Shown one piece after another: positions 8,190 to 16,611 of a stretch of 64,000 bases of DNA (position 1 is its first letter; each line of letters begins with the position of its first letter). The stretch comes from Enterocloster bolteae (lineage in GTDB: Bacteria; Bacillota; Clostridia; Lachnospirales; Lachnospiraceae), in NCBI RefSeq assembly GCF_002234575.2, contig NZ_CP022464.2, positions 186,001 through 250,000 on the forward strand, in the 5' to 3' direction. Position numbers and translations under genes: made by a program. The notes below the pieces were generated by a model. It worked only from the letters and a program-made list of their open reading frames with translations, did not search any database and had not been told where the DNA came from.

Positions 8190-8957
8190 ATGCTGATAGG
8201 AATTTTGCTCCCTTTTGCCGGAACAGTATTAGGTTCGGCATGTGTGTTTTTTCTGAAGTCTTTGAAGAAAAAAATTGATAAACTTTTAACGGGATTCGCA
8301 GCAGGAGTTATGGTGGCAGCGTCTGTGTGGAGCCTTCTTATTCCTGCGATGGAACAGTCCGAAAATATGGGGAGGTTAGCTTTTGTTCCTGCATCAGTTG
8401 GATTTTTACTGGGAATCGGATTTTTACTGTGCATTGATGAGGTAGTTCCACATTTACATATGTATAGTGATAAACCGGAGGGAATAAAAAGTGGCTTGTC
8501 AAAACATGCCATGATGTTACTTGCAGTTACGATTCACAATATTCCAGAGGGAATGGCAGTTGGTGTTGTGCTGGCTGCAATGCAGGCAGAGCAGTCTGGT
8601 ATTACCATAGGAGCGGCTTTAGCTTTGGCAATAGGAATTGCAATCCAGAATTTTCCGGAGGGTGCAATTATAGCTATTCCGCTTCATAATAGCGGGCTGG
8701 AAAAGAAAAAGGCATTTGTTTTGGGGATGTTGTCGGGAGTAGTTGAACCTATAGGAACAATATTAGTATTGTTGATGGCATCTACTTTTACACCGATACT
8801 TCCATATTTCCTGAGTTTTGCAGCTGGAGCAATGATTTATGTTGTGGTGGAGGAACTGATACCTGAAATGTCAGAGGGGAAGCATTCAAATATTGGAGTA
8901 ATTGCATTTTCAATTGGGTTTGTACTGATGATGATTCTTGATATTTTTTTTGGGTAG
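8190..8957 (+). CDS. ZIP family divalent metal transporter (ZupT/GufA-like)
   Basis: A 255-residue polytopic membrane protein with AAAAGGAG before ATG 8190. It carries the two ZIP signature sites in adjacent helices: HNIPEG (about residues 117-122) and NFPEG (about 154-158), which supply the His/Asn/Glu metal ligands of the binuclear centre. The loop PHLHMYSD is the expected His-containing region before TM4. ZIP proteins of this subgroup import zinc and other divalent metals across the cytoplasmic membrane. Length and eight-helix layout are normal, so it looks intact despite sitting among broken genes. A candidate metal-responsive operator lies just upstream. Confidence 0.9.
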   Translation: MLIGILLPFAGTVLGSACVFFLKSLKKKIDKLLTGFAAGVMVAASVWSLLIPAMEQSENMGRLAFVPASVGFLLGIGFLLCIDEVVPHLHMYSDKPEGIKSGLSKHAMMLLAVTIHNIPEGMAVGVVLAAMQAEQSGITIGAALALAIGIAIQNFPEGAIIAIPLHNSGLEKKKAFVLGMLSGVVEPIGTILVLLMASTFTPILPYFLSFAAGAMIYVVVEELIPEMSEGKHSNIGVIAFSIGFVLMMILDIFFG

Positions 8958-9075
8958 GTGGAATTTTATGATGCGAAAAAGTGTTTTGTTTCTTTTTCGG
9001 GAATAATAATTATTACATATATGCATATGGGTAGTGAAAAGGGTATGTGAGAGCGCACCACTCATTTAACCAGAT

Positions 9076-9770
9076 ATGGAAGGAAAGGGACAGTACAGAG
9101 CCTACAAAAGCGTGAAGACAAACAAGGGAGCGCCGGGAGTAGATGAAATGACCATAGAGGCGGCGTTGACATGGTGGAGGGAACACAATCACAAACTGGT
9201 GGAGAGAATCCGGAGAGGGAAATACACTCCATCACCGGTCAGAAGAGTGGAGATCCCAAAGCCAGACGGAGAAGTGAGGAAGCTTGGCATACCTACCGAC
9301 ATAGACCGAACCATTCAACAGGCAATGACACAACAACTTACACCAATCTATGAGCCGCGATTCTCGGAAAATAGCGTTGGCTACCGATTGGGACGAGGGG
9401 CAAAAGACGTAATTCAGAAAATAAAGAAGTATGCAGAACAGGGATACACACAGGCGGTAATTCTAGATCTGTCGAAGTACTTTGACACCCTGAATCATAC
9501 GACATTGCTCAATCTACTGAGAAAAGAAATCAAGGATGAACGGGTGATACAGATGATTAAGAACTATCTGAAAAGCGGAGTGATGGAGAACGGAGGAAAG
9601 TTCTCCTCAGGGGGGCAATATTTCTCCGCTTTTAGGGAATGTGTATCTAAATGAGTTTGACTGGGAATTTCAGTGAAGGAGAGTACCGCGCATTCGTTAC
9701 GCAGACGATATGGTCTTGCGGGCAAAGAGTGAACGCGCGGCAAAATGCCTTTTGGAAAGCAGTGCAAAAT
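9076..9770 (+). pseudogene. Degraded group II intron reverse transcriptase/maturase (LtrA-like)
   Basis: The open part (9076-9654) reads as the N-terminal RT domain: NKGAPGVDEMTIEA, GKYTPSPVRRVEIPKPDG, IQQAMTQQLTPIYEPRFS and VILDLSKYFDTLNH. The last is RT motif A with its catalytic Asp. The usual start lies further upstream and is missing. After GVMENG a frameshift breaks the gene. SPQGG-like codons and NVYLNEFDWEF can be read in another frame, and RYADDMV (motif C, YADD) reappears in a third frame near 9695-9715. The X/thumb and HNH domains are absent. A dead intron remnant. Confidence 0.85.
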
Positions 9771-9780
9771 ATTCTCATGA

Positions 9781-9951
9781 GCCGCTCTTACTCCTACCAA
9801 CAATGAAAATGCAGGGAAGAAAAAATCTGTCCGGGTCTCCAAAGGCGGATGCTATATCAAACTGCTTTTGGTACAGTGCGCAAACGATGTGATTAAAAGC
9901 TCAAAGCATCCTGAACTGCATAACCTCAACTTCTTAACATTCAATTTTTAA
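9781..9951 (+). pseudogene. C-terminal fragment of an IS110/IS116-type transposase
   Basis: Starting right after an in-frame stop, this frame reads TPTNENAGKKKSVRVSKGG, then YIKLLLVQCANDVIKSSKHP. It is the C-terminal block of IS110-family (IS116/IS902) DEDD transposases, where a G-x-x-YIK-LLVQ-AN stretch is conserved. It degenerates after HPELHN and stops at 9951. The fragment follows directly on the RT remnant, so an IS110 insertion or a deletion joined the two. Confidence 0.7.
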
Positions 9952-10028
9952 AGCAGTCACCGAAAGATGGCTTGGTTGTTGTATGCTTAAGGTAATGAAT
10001 ACCACCTACTTCTCATTTTCAATCCCAA

Positions 10029-10379
10029 CTATTTTTCGTCAATAAGGATAGTTTCTATTAAAAAGTCTACAGTTTGGACTAATGCAGTACGCTTGCTTTC
10101 TGGGCATTTTCGGTAGCAGGCGGTTAACTCTCGAAAAATTGGATCTGTTTCTTCATAATCGGGAAAAAACAGAGTGTCGGCAGATATGTTCAAAGCAATG
10201 ATCAGAGAACGCAGGACATCATAGGAAGGACTGATGAGACCACGTTCGATATCGCTGATATGTCTGGATGTAACATGGGCTTTTGCGGATAACTGTTCTT
10301 GAGTCATATGACAATTTTTTCTGGCAGCAGCAATACGCCTGCCAAGTTTTAAACATAAATCAGAATTATAAACTTGCAT
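10029..10379 (-). CDS. XRE-family transcriptional regulator
   Basis: A 116-residue protein with an N-terminal Cro/C1-type helix-turn-helix: LGRRIAAARKNCHMTQEQLS, then SRHISDIERGLISPSYDVL (about residues 12-65). The C-terminal 45 residues form a helical domain, possibly for dimerisation. AGGTGAACG precedes the ATG. Just upstream are three ATCGTTC repeats and an inverted repeat (see 10381-10460), consistent with autoregulation. It is divergent from the small sigma/HTH genes at 10.8-11.4 kb, suggesting a repressor for the element's left-end module. Confidence 0.85.
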   Translation of the reverse strand: MQVYNSDLCLKLGRRIAAARKNCHMTQEQLSAKAHVTSRHISDIERGLISPSYDVLRSLIIALNISADTLFFPDYEETDPIFRELTACYRKCPESKRTALVQTVDFLIETILIDEK

Positions 10380-10380
10380 A

Positions 10381-10460
10381 ATCGTTCACCTCAAAATCAT
10401 TCTATCGTTCTGGTTTAGATAAAGATACGCGGTTATCGTTCTATAATTATAGGAATGATA
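10381..10460. promoter_or_regulatory. Repeated ATCGTTC boxes, candidate operator of the XRE regulator
   Basis: ATCGTTC occurs at 10381-10387, 10404-10410 and 10435-10441. The last lies within an imperfect inverted repeat, TATCGTTCTATA ... TATAGGAATGATA (10434-10460). The same TATCGTTCT text recurs upstream of the second XRE gene at about 37905. Together with the rest of 10461-10680, which is AT-rich and shows no gene, this fills the 437-bp gap. Confidence 0.5.
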
Positions 10461-10680
10461 GTTCGTGAAAACGGATAACGGGGATATAGATCATTTGAGG
10501 GGAGAGCTATCTGCGATTAAGAGTAGGTGGCAGGAAAGAACATATACATAGAAGAAATATTCTCATCAACAGCAAAAGGAATGATTTTCTAAGAAAAAAA
10601 TTCAGATTTTTCAAGAGAATATTTTTGAAGTAGGATTAGAAGTATCATTCAAGTTTAATAAGAGAGAACAATCCTTTTTT

Positions 10681-10722
10681 AGGGGTATTGATAACATCAA
10701 ATTTGTTATCAGTATCCCTTTT
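10681..10722 (+). terminator. Hairpin with T-tract before the sigma-like gene
   Basis: GGGGTATTGATAACA (10682-10696) pairs with TGTTATCAGTATCCC (10704-10718), followed by TTTTCT. It lies about 95 bp before ATG 10817, so it acts either as a leader terminator or to insulate the module. Confidence 0.65.
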
Positions 10723-10816
10723 CTACAGTTTGTATATTTTATCGTCCCACGGAGCCGGGGACCTCCAATTTCCCGAATTGAAAAGACAGCAGAAAAATTC
10801 AATTCAGGAGGATAAG

Positions 10817-11269
10817 ATGAAAGAATACGGCTCAGAGCAGGGAAGCAGCGTCCAGAACCGATTCACAGCATATCTGGTAACTGCAGTAAAAAATAAACGA
10901 ATCAGTTATATGGAAAGAAAGCATCAACAGACGGAATTTGAGGCTGAGCGTCCTGGCGTATTAGAAAGAAGCTATACGGACTTTGAACAGGAATATCGCC
11001 AGTATAAGCTGGAGCATCTGCCCTGGAAGTATAATGAGACTCCATCCATAGAGCAGCTGATTCGCGTGTTGGAAGAAGGAAAGCTGATTGGCGCAATAAT
11101 CAAATTAAAGAAGAGAGAGCAGGAAATTCTGATCGCAAGGGTATTTGAGGAACTGGATTTCAAAGAGATTGGGACGAGGATGGAGATGTCAGAGAAGCAG
11201 GCAGAGATGGCTTACTACTATGTGATCCGGAAGATCAGAAAAGAACTGGAGGGGAAGCGATATGAGTGA
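10817..11269 (+). CDS. Sigma-70 region-4-like regulator of the mobile element
   Basis: A 150-residue protein with ATG 10817 after CAGGAGGATAAG. The C-terminal half, LKKREQEILIARVFEELDFK then EIGTRMEMSEKQAEMAYYYV, matches sigma factor region 4 (helix-turn-helix recognising -35 elements). The N-terminus is a charged helical segment without a complete region 2. Such short sigma-like proteins pair with the HTH protein encoded next, as in Tn916-type and related elements. Its stop overlaps the next start by 8 bp, so translation is coupled. Probably activates element genes. Confidence 0.7.
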   Translation: MKEYGSEQGSSVQNRFTAYLVTAVKNKRISYMERKHQQTEFEAERPGVLERSYTDFEQEYRQYKLEHLPWKYNETPSIEQLIRVLEEGKLIGAIIKLKKREQEILIARVFEELDFKEIGTRMEMSEKQAEMAYYYVIRKIRKELEGKRYE

Positions 11270-11447
11270 TTTTGAAAATTTACTGCGTCGGGCAAAATCC
11301 GGGGACAGTGCGGCAGTGGAAACTATCTATCAGATGTTCCGGCCATTGCTGGTAAAGAATGCCTTGGACTTCGGTGTATTTGATGAGGATCTCTACCAAG
11401 AGCTTTGTCATACGCTGCTTTTGTGCATTTTGAAGTTCCGGATATAA
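11262..11447 (+). CDS. Small helix-turn-helix protein of conjugative-transposon type
   Basis: A 61-residue protein overlapping the previous gene by 8 bp. MSDFENLLRRAKSGDSAAVE followed by MFRPLLVKNALDFGVFDEDLYQEL matches the sigma-region-2-like helix-turn-helix family (HTH_16) of conjugative transposons. It likely cooperates with the region-4-like partner as a split sigma factor. A non-homologous tail after LCHTLL suggests a shortened C-terminus. Confidence 0.7.
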   Translation: MSDFENLLRRAKSGDSAAVETIYQMFRPLLVKNALDFGVFDEDLYQELCHTLLLCILKFRI

Positions 11448-11488
11448 ATTTGTTGCTTTCAGCCCCTTTCTTCCGTATAGAATACCTA

Positions 11489-11613
11489 TCGCTAAAGGTA
11501 AACCTTGTGAGACGGGTATTTACCGGCAGGAAACATAGAGAAAAACTGTCGCTAAAGGTTGGAAAATAATTTTGCGATGTTGCAAAAACAGAACCCTACC
11601 TTTTGCGACAGTT
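11489..11613. repeat. Res-like repeat cluster before serine recombinase
   Basis: TCGCTAAAGGT occurs at 11489-11499 and 11549-11559 (60 bp apart). An inverted copy lies at 11598-11608, within the inverted pair AACTGTCGCTAAAGGTTGG (11544-11562) / CCTACCTTTTGCGACAGTT (11595-11613). A further TTTTGCGA lies at 11570-11577. Multiple paired core sites immediately upstream of a resolvase/invertase gene are typical of its recombination and autoregulation site. Confidence 0.6.
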
Positions 11614-11633
11614 GGAAAGGAGGCATCTGAAAA

Positions 11634-12266
11634 ATGGCAGTAAAGAAATTCGGGTATGCGCGTGTATCCACGAAGGACCAGAACCTGGCGCGGCAGATTG
11701 AAATACTGAAGGCGGAAGGGATTGAGGAGCGGGATATTTTTGTGGAAAAGGAGAGCGGCAGATCCTTTGAACGAAAGGTGTACCGATCCCTAGTGGATAC
11801 GGTTCTGCGGGAAGGAGATCTGCTGGTGGTAACGGAACTGAAGCGCTTCGGAAGAAACTACAGAGAAATCTATCAGGAGTGGCATCACATTACGAAGGAG
11901 ATCGGAGCTGATATCAAGGTAACATCCATGCCGATCCTGGACACCACACAGTCCAAGGAGCTGGTAGGGCAATTGATTACCGATGTGGTGCTGGCTGTTT
12001 TTGCTTATGTGGCTGATGAAGACTGGGCGGAGCGCCATGAGCTGCAGAGACAGGGGATTGAGGTGGCAAAGGCAGAAGGCAGGCATCTTGGCAGACCGAA
12101 GGTACAGTTCCCTGAAAACTGGGATGAATGGTATCCCAAGTGGACGGCAGGAGAAGTAACAGCATCAGAGGCTATGCGGCAGATGGGGATAAAGAAAGAT
12201 TCGTTCTATCGTCTGGCAAAACGGTATGAAGAAAATTCAAGTAATTTAGAGGATGGAGGTACTTAA
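11634..12266 (+). CDS. Small serine recombinase (resolvase/invertase family)
   Basis: A 210-residue protein whose N-terminal catalytic domain begins FGYARVSTKDQN, with the nucleophile Ser12. Downstream are the expected Arg residues (ELKRFGRNYREI) and the long E-helix. The C-terminus holds an HTH DNA-binding domain (TASEAMRQMGIKKDSFYRLA). AAAGGAGG precedes the start. The length fits Tn3-type resolvases and invertases, not the large serine integrases. It probably acts on the repeat cluster just upstream, for multimer resolution or inversion. Whether it can integrate the whole element is unclear. Confidence 0.9.
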   Translation: MAVKKFGYARVSTKDQNLARQIEILKAEGIEERDIFVEKESGRSFERKVYRSLVDTVLREGDLLVVTELKRFGRNYREIYQEWHHITKEIGADIKVTSMPILDTTQSKELVGQLITDVVLAVFAYVADEDWAERHELQRQGIEVAKAEGRHLGRPKVQFPENWDEWYPKWTAGEVTASEAMRQMGIKKDSFYRLAKRYEENSSNLEDGGT

Positions 12267-12290
12267 TGGATAAACAAGGAGGTTCAAGCG

Positions 12291-12515
12291 ATGAAGCAGG
12301 GAACATTATTTTATGACAAGGAGAGCGGCAGATACGATTTCTGTTATGATTGCGATGGAGAGACCGTAAATTATGGCGGAATCCATTGCGGGGAGGTATT
12401 TGAGTTCTGTCTGAATGATGTGTGGGTTCCGGCCAGAGTTGAGATGTATGAGGACTGGTATCTGGTGGGTTTACCGGGACTGAAGATGGAGGGACTGGAA
12501 GTAAGAACAAGGTAA
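12291..12515 (+). CDS. DUF5348-type small protein
   Basis: A 74-residue acidic protein with ATG 12291 after AAGGAGG. The pattern GTLFYDKESGRYDF ... LHCG-like GIHCGEVFE ... W-V-P-A-R-V-E ... WYLVGLPGL fits the DUF5348 family of small beta-barrel-like proteins common in Firmicutes conjugative elements. Function unknown. It ends at a bidirectional terminator. Confidence 0.65.
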   Translation: MKQGTLFYDKESGRYDFCYDCDGETVNYGGIHCGEVFEFCLNDVWVPARVEMYEDWYLVGLPGLKMEGLEVRTR

Positions 12516-12562
12516 AGAGCAGGGCAGTGGCCGGTAATGTTTGGTCACTGTCCTGCTCTTGG
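12515..12562. terminator. Bidirectional terminator
   Basis: Stem AAGAGCAGGGCAGTGGCC (12515-12532) with GGTCACTGTCCTGCTCTT (12543-12560), with a few G-U pairs. It separates the converging genes at 12515 and 12565. Confidence 0.8.
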
Positions 12563-12564
12563 GT

Positions 12565-12900
12565 TTAAAGGAACTTTTCAGCTGCTTTTACATATGGCTC
12601 CAGGAATGCGTCCAGAAGACCATGAATTTCCGGAGAGAGTGAAGCAATGATAGCATCGACGGTAAGGTCGGGCTGCAGGAGCCTGTTGCGTTTCAGCCAG
12701 TAGTATTGACATTCTTCCAGCATATACGCATAGGCCTGGTTTAGATTTCCCAGGATTTTTGTGGAATCATAGTCATCACCGGCTTTCATGCTGAGATAAA
12801 ACCAGCGGTCATCCAGGGAACTGTAGGCAAAGGTAATGAAGTTGTTTGCCTTGATGATGTCTTCAAAAATTGGGATAAGTTGGTTCATGGATTCAGTCAT
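12565..12900 (-). CDS. Hypothetical helical protein
   Basis: A 111-residue all-helical acidic protein, with AAGGAGAC upstream of the ATG. Text such as MTESMNQLIPIFEDIIKANN and NQAYAYMLEECQYYWLKRNR has no family I recognise. It is convergent with DUF5348 and separated from the ATPase upstream by a terminator, so it has its own transcription unit. Function unknown. Confidence 0.6.
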   Translation of the reverse strand: MTESMNQLIPIFEDIIKANNFITFAYSSLDDRWFYLSMKAGDDYDSTKILGNLNQAYAYMLEECQYYWLKRNRLLQPDLTVDAIIASLSPEIHGLLDAFLEPYVKAAEKFL

Positions 12901-12941
12901 AAGCTAGTCTCCTTTTTGATTAGTATAACACGAAAATCAAA

Positions 12942-12992
12942 ACAGCCAGAGCATGAGAATAAATAATAATATCGGTCTCATGTTCTGGCTGT
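12942..12992 (-). terminator. Terminator after DUF4143 ATPase
   Basis: ACAGCCAGAGCATGAGA (12942-12958) pairs with TCTCATGTTCTGGCTGT (12976-12992). On the minus strand it is followed by TTTTGATTTTCG. It lies 16 bp after the ATPase stop. Confidence 0.75.
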
Positions 12993-13007
12993 CTGCTTTT
13001 TAATAAT

Positions 13008-14369
13008 TTATTGAAAGTTGAACCGTTCCAGCAGGTAGATCGGCAGTGTACGAACCTTTTTGTCTATTCCGCCTTTGGTATCCCCTTTCAGATAGAGCAG
13101 ATGATCTGCTTTTCCGTGCTCTAATGCCTTAAGTGATGTTGTCGCAGTACCCTTACCGGCTTTCACTTCGATTAGATAGCGGACGCGGTTTTTTAAGGTC
13201 TGGGCGACAAAATCAATTTCTCCACCCTTATAGGTGGCGAAGGCAGGTGTTTCAAAAGCAATCTCAGCAGGGAAGTCCTGGCGTTTCTTCAGATTGATAT
13301 AAACAAAGTTTTCATTCAGGGTACCGGAAAGCGTTGCAGCATCGGTTCCCGTTAGTGTCAGATAGTAGTTTGCAAGGCCGAGATCCATAAAGTAGCAGCG
13401 GCTTGCAGGCTTGAAATCCAGAACATCCATTTCCGTAATCTTTGCACAGAAACCGATGATACCGGAAAAATACAGCCAGCTGATGGCTCGGTTGCAGACT
13501 GCTTTTGATATATTACTTGAATAGTCTCTTGTTACCAGTTTCTGCAGTTCTTCGCTGATACTGTCTTCTTTCAGCCCCCGGCTTTCACGGTTTAAAATAC
13601 GGCAGATAGACAGGAAGATCTGGGTAAAGACTCTTGTGTCCAGGATGTCCGTAAAATACCGGATAGATTCGTTGGTGAAGGTGTCGATAATCTTAATCAG
13701 GACACCCTGAGCCTTTTCAAAGCTGCGTGTCTCCAGATAGGTCTCCACCACTTTCGGATATCCGCCGACCTGGCAGTAGATGTCGTAAGCTTCCTTCAGG
13801 AGGGTGTAAATATTGCCTGAATCAGGGGTGTCCAGTGACAGATTCTGATATTGTTCATATAAAGCAGAATCGTAGGCAAGCAGGAACTCTTCAAAGGACA
13901 GCGTATAAATGGGAATTGTCGTGACATCACCACTGGAATAGCGGAAGTCCGATTCATAGATCTTTCCAAGATAACTTCCGGTAATGATAAAGTGGGATTT
14001 AAACTGTCTGGTAAATTCCCGGATCCGGTTATAAATCTCAGCGGATTCCTGAATCTCATCAATAATAATTACAGTGTCGTCAGAATCAGTAAACTCGATA
14101 TCAAACAGGCGAAAGGCATCATGAAGAGGGTGTTCTGGGCGTTTTGTACCGGGAGTCCAGGAAGTGGCCTGCTTATAGCACTCCATAAACTGTTGCCCGC
14201 TTTGTTCAAACAGATTGATATAGATTTTATGCCTGAAATTTTCATCTGCGAATTTATTGATAATGTATGTTTTTCCGACCTGTCTCGCCCCGCTTACTTC
14301 CAGGGTACTGTGACTGGTATCATTCTTCCAATCCAGAAGCTGATCGTAAATGATTCTTTTCAGATACAT
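13008..14369 (-). CDS. AAA+ ATPase with DUF4143 domain
   Basis: A 453-residue protein. The N-terminal ATPase has a Walker A variant SGARQVGKTYIINKFA (about residues 26-41) and Walker B TVIIIDEIQES (about 99-109). The C-terminal part (about 200-450) has the DUF4143 layout, ending in a nuclease-like GGEIDFVAQ ... RYLIEVKAG strand pattern that recalls the restriction-endonuclease fold (D ... E-x-K). This family of ATP-binding proteins is common on mobile elements and is often suspected to act in conflict or toxin roles, with no settled function. It forms a monocistronic unit flanked by terminators. Confidence 0.85.
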   Translation of the reverse strand: MYLKRIIYDQLLDWKNDTSHSTLEVSGARQVGKTYIINKFADENFRHKIYINLFEQSGQQFMECYKQATSWTPGTKRPEHPLHDAFRLFDIEFTDSDDTVIIIDEIQESAEIYNRIREFTRQFKSHFIITGSYLGKIYESDFRYSSGDVTTIPIYTLSFEEFLLAYDSALYEQYQNLSLDTPDSGNIYTLLKEAYDIYCQVGGYPKVVETYLETRSFEKAQGVLIKIIDTFTNESIRYFTDILDTRVFTQIFLSICRILNRESRGLKEDSISEELQKLVTRDYSSNISKAVCNRAISWLYFSGIIGFCAKITEMDVLDFKPASRCYFMDLGLANYYLTLTGTDAATLSGTLNENFVYINLKKRQDFPAEIAFETPAFATYKGGEIDFVAQTLKNRVRYLIEVKAGKGTATTSLKALEHGKADHLLYLKGDTKGGIDKKVRTLPIYLLERFNFQ

Positions 14370-14454
14370 AATTCAGCGCTCCTTTCGTTCGATTATTTCT
14401 ATTATAACAAAACATGGAGAGATAATATAGTAGAAAATAGCTCTCTTTACGGTA

Positions 14455-14495
14455 TATTAAAAGCGGGAAGATACCTATGCTGTCCCTTCCCGCTT
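14455..14495 (-). terminator. Terminator after ligA
   Basis: AAGCGGGAAG (14461-14470) pairs with CTTCCCGCTT (14486-14495), followed on the minus strand by TTTAATA. It lies 20 bp past the ligase stop. Confidence 0.8.
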
Positions 14496-14515
14496 CATTT
14501 TATACGCTTTCAGTA

Positions 14516-16543
14516 TTATGCAATCATATTTAAAAATTCCTGTTCGCTCAGAACCTTTACCCCAAGCTGCTGTGCCTTCGCCAGTTTGCTGCCGGCTTTT
14601 TCTCCGCAGATCAGGTAATCGGTTTTCTTTGTGACGGAGCTTCCGGCGGTGGCGCCTAAGCTGATGATCTTGCTGTTAATGCTGTCACGGGTAAAGTTTT
14701 CAAGCTTTCCGGTTGCTACGATGGTACATCCTGCAAATGGGTTATTTTTAGTTTCTGTCATGATAGTTTCCTCTCTTTCTTTAAAGTGCATTTCTTTTTG
14801 TAAGTTTCTCCATAAGGTAAGATTTTCACGGTCATGGAACCATTCGATAATATTGCTGCTCATAGTTTCACCAAAGTCTTCCAGGCAGGTAAAGTCAAAT
14901 CGGCTCATAGCTGCAAGCTCCAGTTCCAAAAGATTTCCGTGAAAGTATTGTTCCAGTTTCCGGCTGGCAGTTCTGCCGATCATGGGAATATCCATGGCAA
15001 CCAGATAACGGACAAAGGTGGTATTGCGGCTTTCGTTAATGGAGTTCCAGAGCCGTTCATAGGATTTTTTACCGAATCCGTCCATATCAGCAATTTGATC
15101 TGAAAAGCGATCCAGGTGATAAATATCCTGAAAGCATTTCAGAAAGCCCAGGTCAATAAACTGTTTTAAGGTGGCTTCAGAAATACCGATGATATTCATA
15201 GCTTTCTTTTCACAGAAGTGAACAAAGCGCTGAAGAATCTGCTGGCTGCAGTTTGGGTTATCGCAGTGTAGTGTCTGTACAATCCGTTCCGAACCGGAAC
15301 TTCTGGAATAGATACGGGTAGGACTGCCGCAGCAGGGGCATGTTCTGGGTGTCATATCCTGATAGTGGCCGCGATCTAAGTTTTCTTCGATATGGGGAAT
15401 AATCATATTTCGTTTGGATACCAGAATCCGACATCCGGGATAGAGTTCCAGATCTTGAATAAATGTCAGATTATGCAGACTTGCTCTGGATACAGTAGAT
15501 CCGTCAATTTCAATCGGATCAAACAGTGCCACGGGAGCAATCTCTCCGGTTCGTCCAGTCTGCCATTCAATCGAACGAAAAATGGTTTTAAATGTATCAT
15601 CTTCAAATTTAAAAGCTTTTCCGTCTTTATAGAAACGTCCGGTACGCCCGCAGGCGACAGAGTAAGGCAGGTCATCATATCGGAGAACCAGGCCGTCAAT
15701 GGGAATATCCAGTTCAGAAGCCAGATCACGGAGCGTTGCCATGGCTTCATTCAGTGTTTCAAGGGATGCTTCTGATGAAAGTACCAGAAAAGGACAGATG
15801 TCGAATCCCAGAGGATGTAATGCTGTAAGGCGTGCTTCGCGGCTTTTTGAAAGCTCCGAAGATTCGTCCAGTCCTTCCAGAACATGAAATGCATAGAAGG
15901 AAACAGAACGTTCTTTGCAGATATTGGCATCCAGACAGCGAGCAGAGCCGGCGGCCAGATTTCTGGCGTTTCGGTAAGGGTTTCCATTGCTGTCCAATAG
16001 GGTATTTTGCAGCCGTTCGAAGTCATGAATGTGGATAAATGCTTCTCCACTTATAACAAGACGTTTCTGGTAAGGAATAGATAAAGGAATATTCCGGAAA
16101 GCCGAAGCATTGTGGGTAACGATTTCTCCTTCATCGCCATCGCCTCTTGTAGAAGCCTCAATGAGCCGGCCATTTTCATATGTGAGCTTGATGGTAAGTC
16201 CATCCAGCTTCAGCATAAGAAGGGATTTCTGCTTTTTCATAAAATCATGGATTTCTGTTATCTGTTTTGTTTTGTCAAGAGAGAGCAGTGGTATCGGATG
16301 GTGTACTTTGTCTAACTGACTGACAGCTTGATATCCGACGGTCTGTGTCGGAGAATTACTCAGGATAATTCCGGTTCGTTTTTCTAATGCATCTAATTCA
16401 TCGAAAAGACAATCATAGACTGCATCGGATACACTGGGAGCATTCATGTTGTAGTATTCGTGCCGGTACTGGTTGAGCTGTTTCACCAGATGATGAATGC
16501 GTATTGCCTCCTGGGAGAGATGTTCATTTTGATTTTGTTTCAT
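14516..16543 (-). CDS. ligA: NAD-dependent DNA ligase, element-encoded
   Basis: A 675-residue protein close to full LigA length. The order of domains is right. Domain Ia carries YYNMNAPSVSDAVYD (NMN contact). The adenylation motif is KLDG with catalytic Lys112. Next come TRGDGDEGE, ARNLAAGS, the OB fold, the Cys4 zinc finger (CPCCG ... CDNPNC), helix-hairpin-helix motifs and a C-terminal BRCT domain (about 600-675). It joins nicked DNA using NAD+. I chose ATG 16543 because ATGGAGGCGCAT places GGAGG correctly; further upstream codons lie in a terminator hairpin. It is likely an accessory ligase for element DNA after transfer, expressed from its own attenuated leader. Confidence 0.93.
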   Translation of the reverse strand: MKQNQNEHLSQEAIRIHHLVKQLNQYRHEYYNMNAPSVSDAVYDCLFDELDALEKRTGIILSNSPTQTVGYQAVSQLDKVHHPIPLLSLDKTKQITEIHDFMKKQKSLLMLKLDGLTIKLTYENGRLIEASTRGDGDEGEIVTHNASAFRNIPLSIPYQKRLVISGEAFIHIHDFERLQNTLLDSNGNPYRNARNLAAGSARCLDANICKERSVSFYAFHVLEGLDESSELSKSREARLTALHPLGFDICPFLVLSSEASLETLNEAMATLRDLASELDIPIDGLVLRYDDLPYSVACGRTGRFYKDGKAFKFEDDTFKTIFRSIEWQTGRTGEIAPVALFDPIEIDGSTVSRASLHNLTFIQDLELYPGCRILVSKRNMIIPHIEENLDRGHYQDMTPRTCPCCGSPTRIYSRSSGSERIVQTLHCDNPNCSQQILQRFVHFCEKKAMNIIGISEATLKQFIDLGFLKCFQDIYHLDRFSDQIADMDGFGKKSYERLWNSINESRNTTFVRYLVAMDIPMIGRTASRKLEQYFHGNLLELELAAMSRFDFTCLEDFGETMSSNIIEWFHDRENLTLWRNLQKEMHFKEREETIMTETKNNPFAGCTIVATGKLENFTRDSINSKIISLGATAGSSVTKKTDYLICGEKAGSKLAKAQQLGVKVLSEQEFLNMIA

Positions 16544-16611
16544 ATGCGCCTCCATTATTTTTTTATTGTCATTGAATGTGTTTGAAAGATAATTCTTCCT
16601 CCTTTCCCGCC

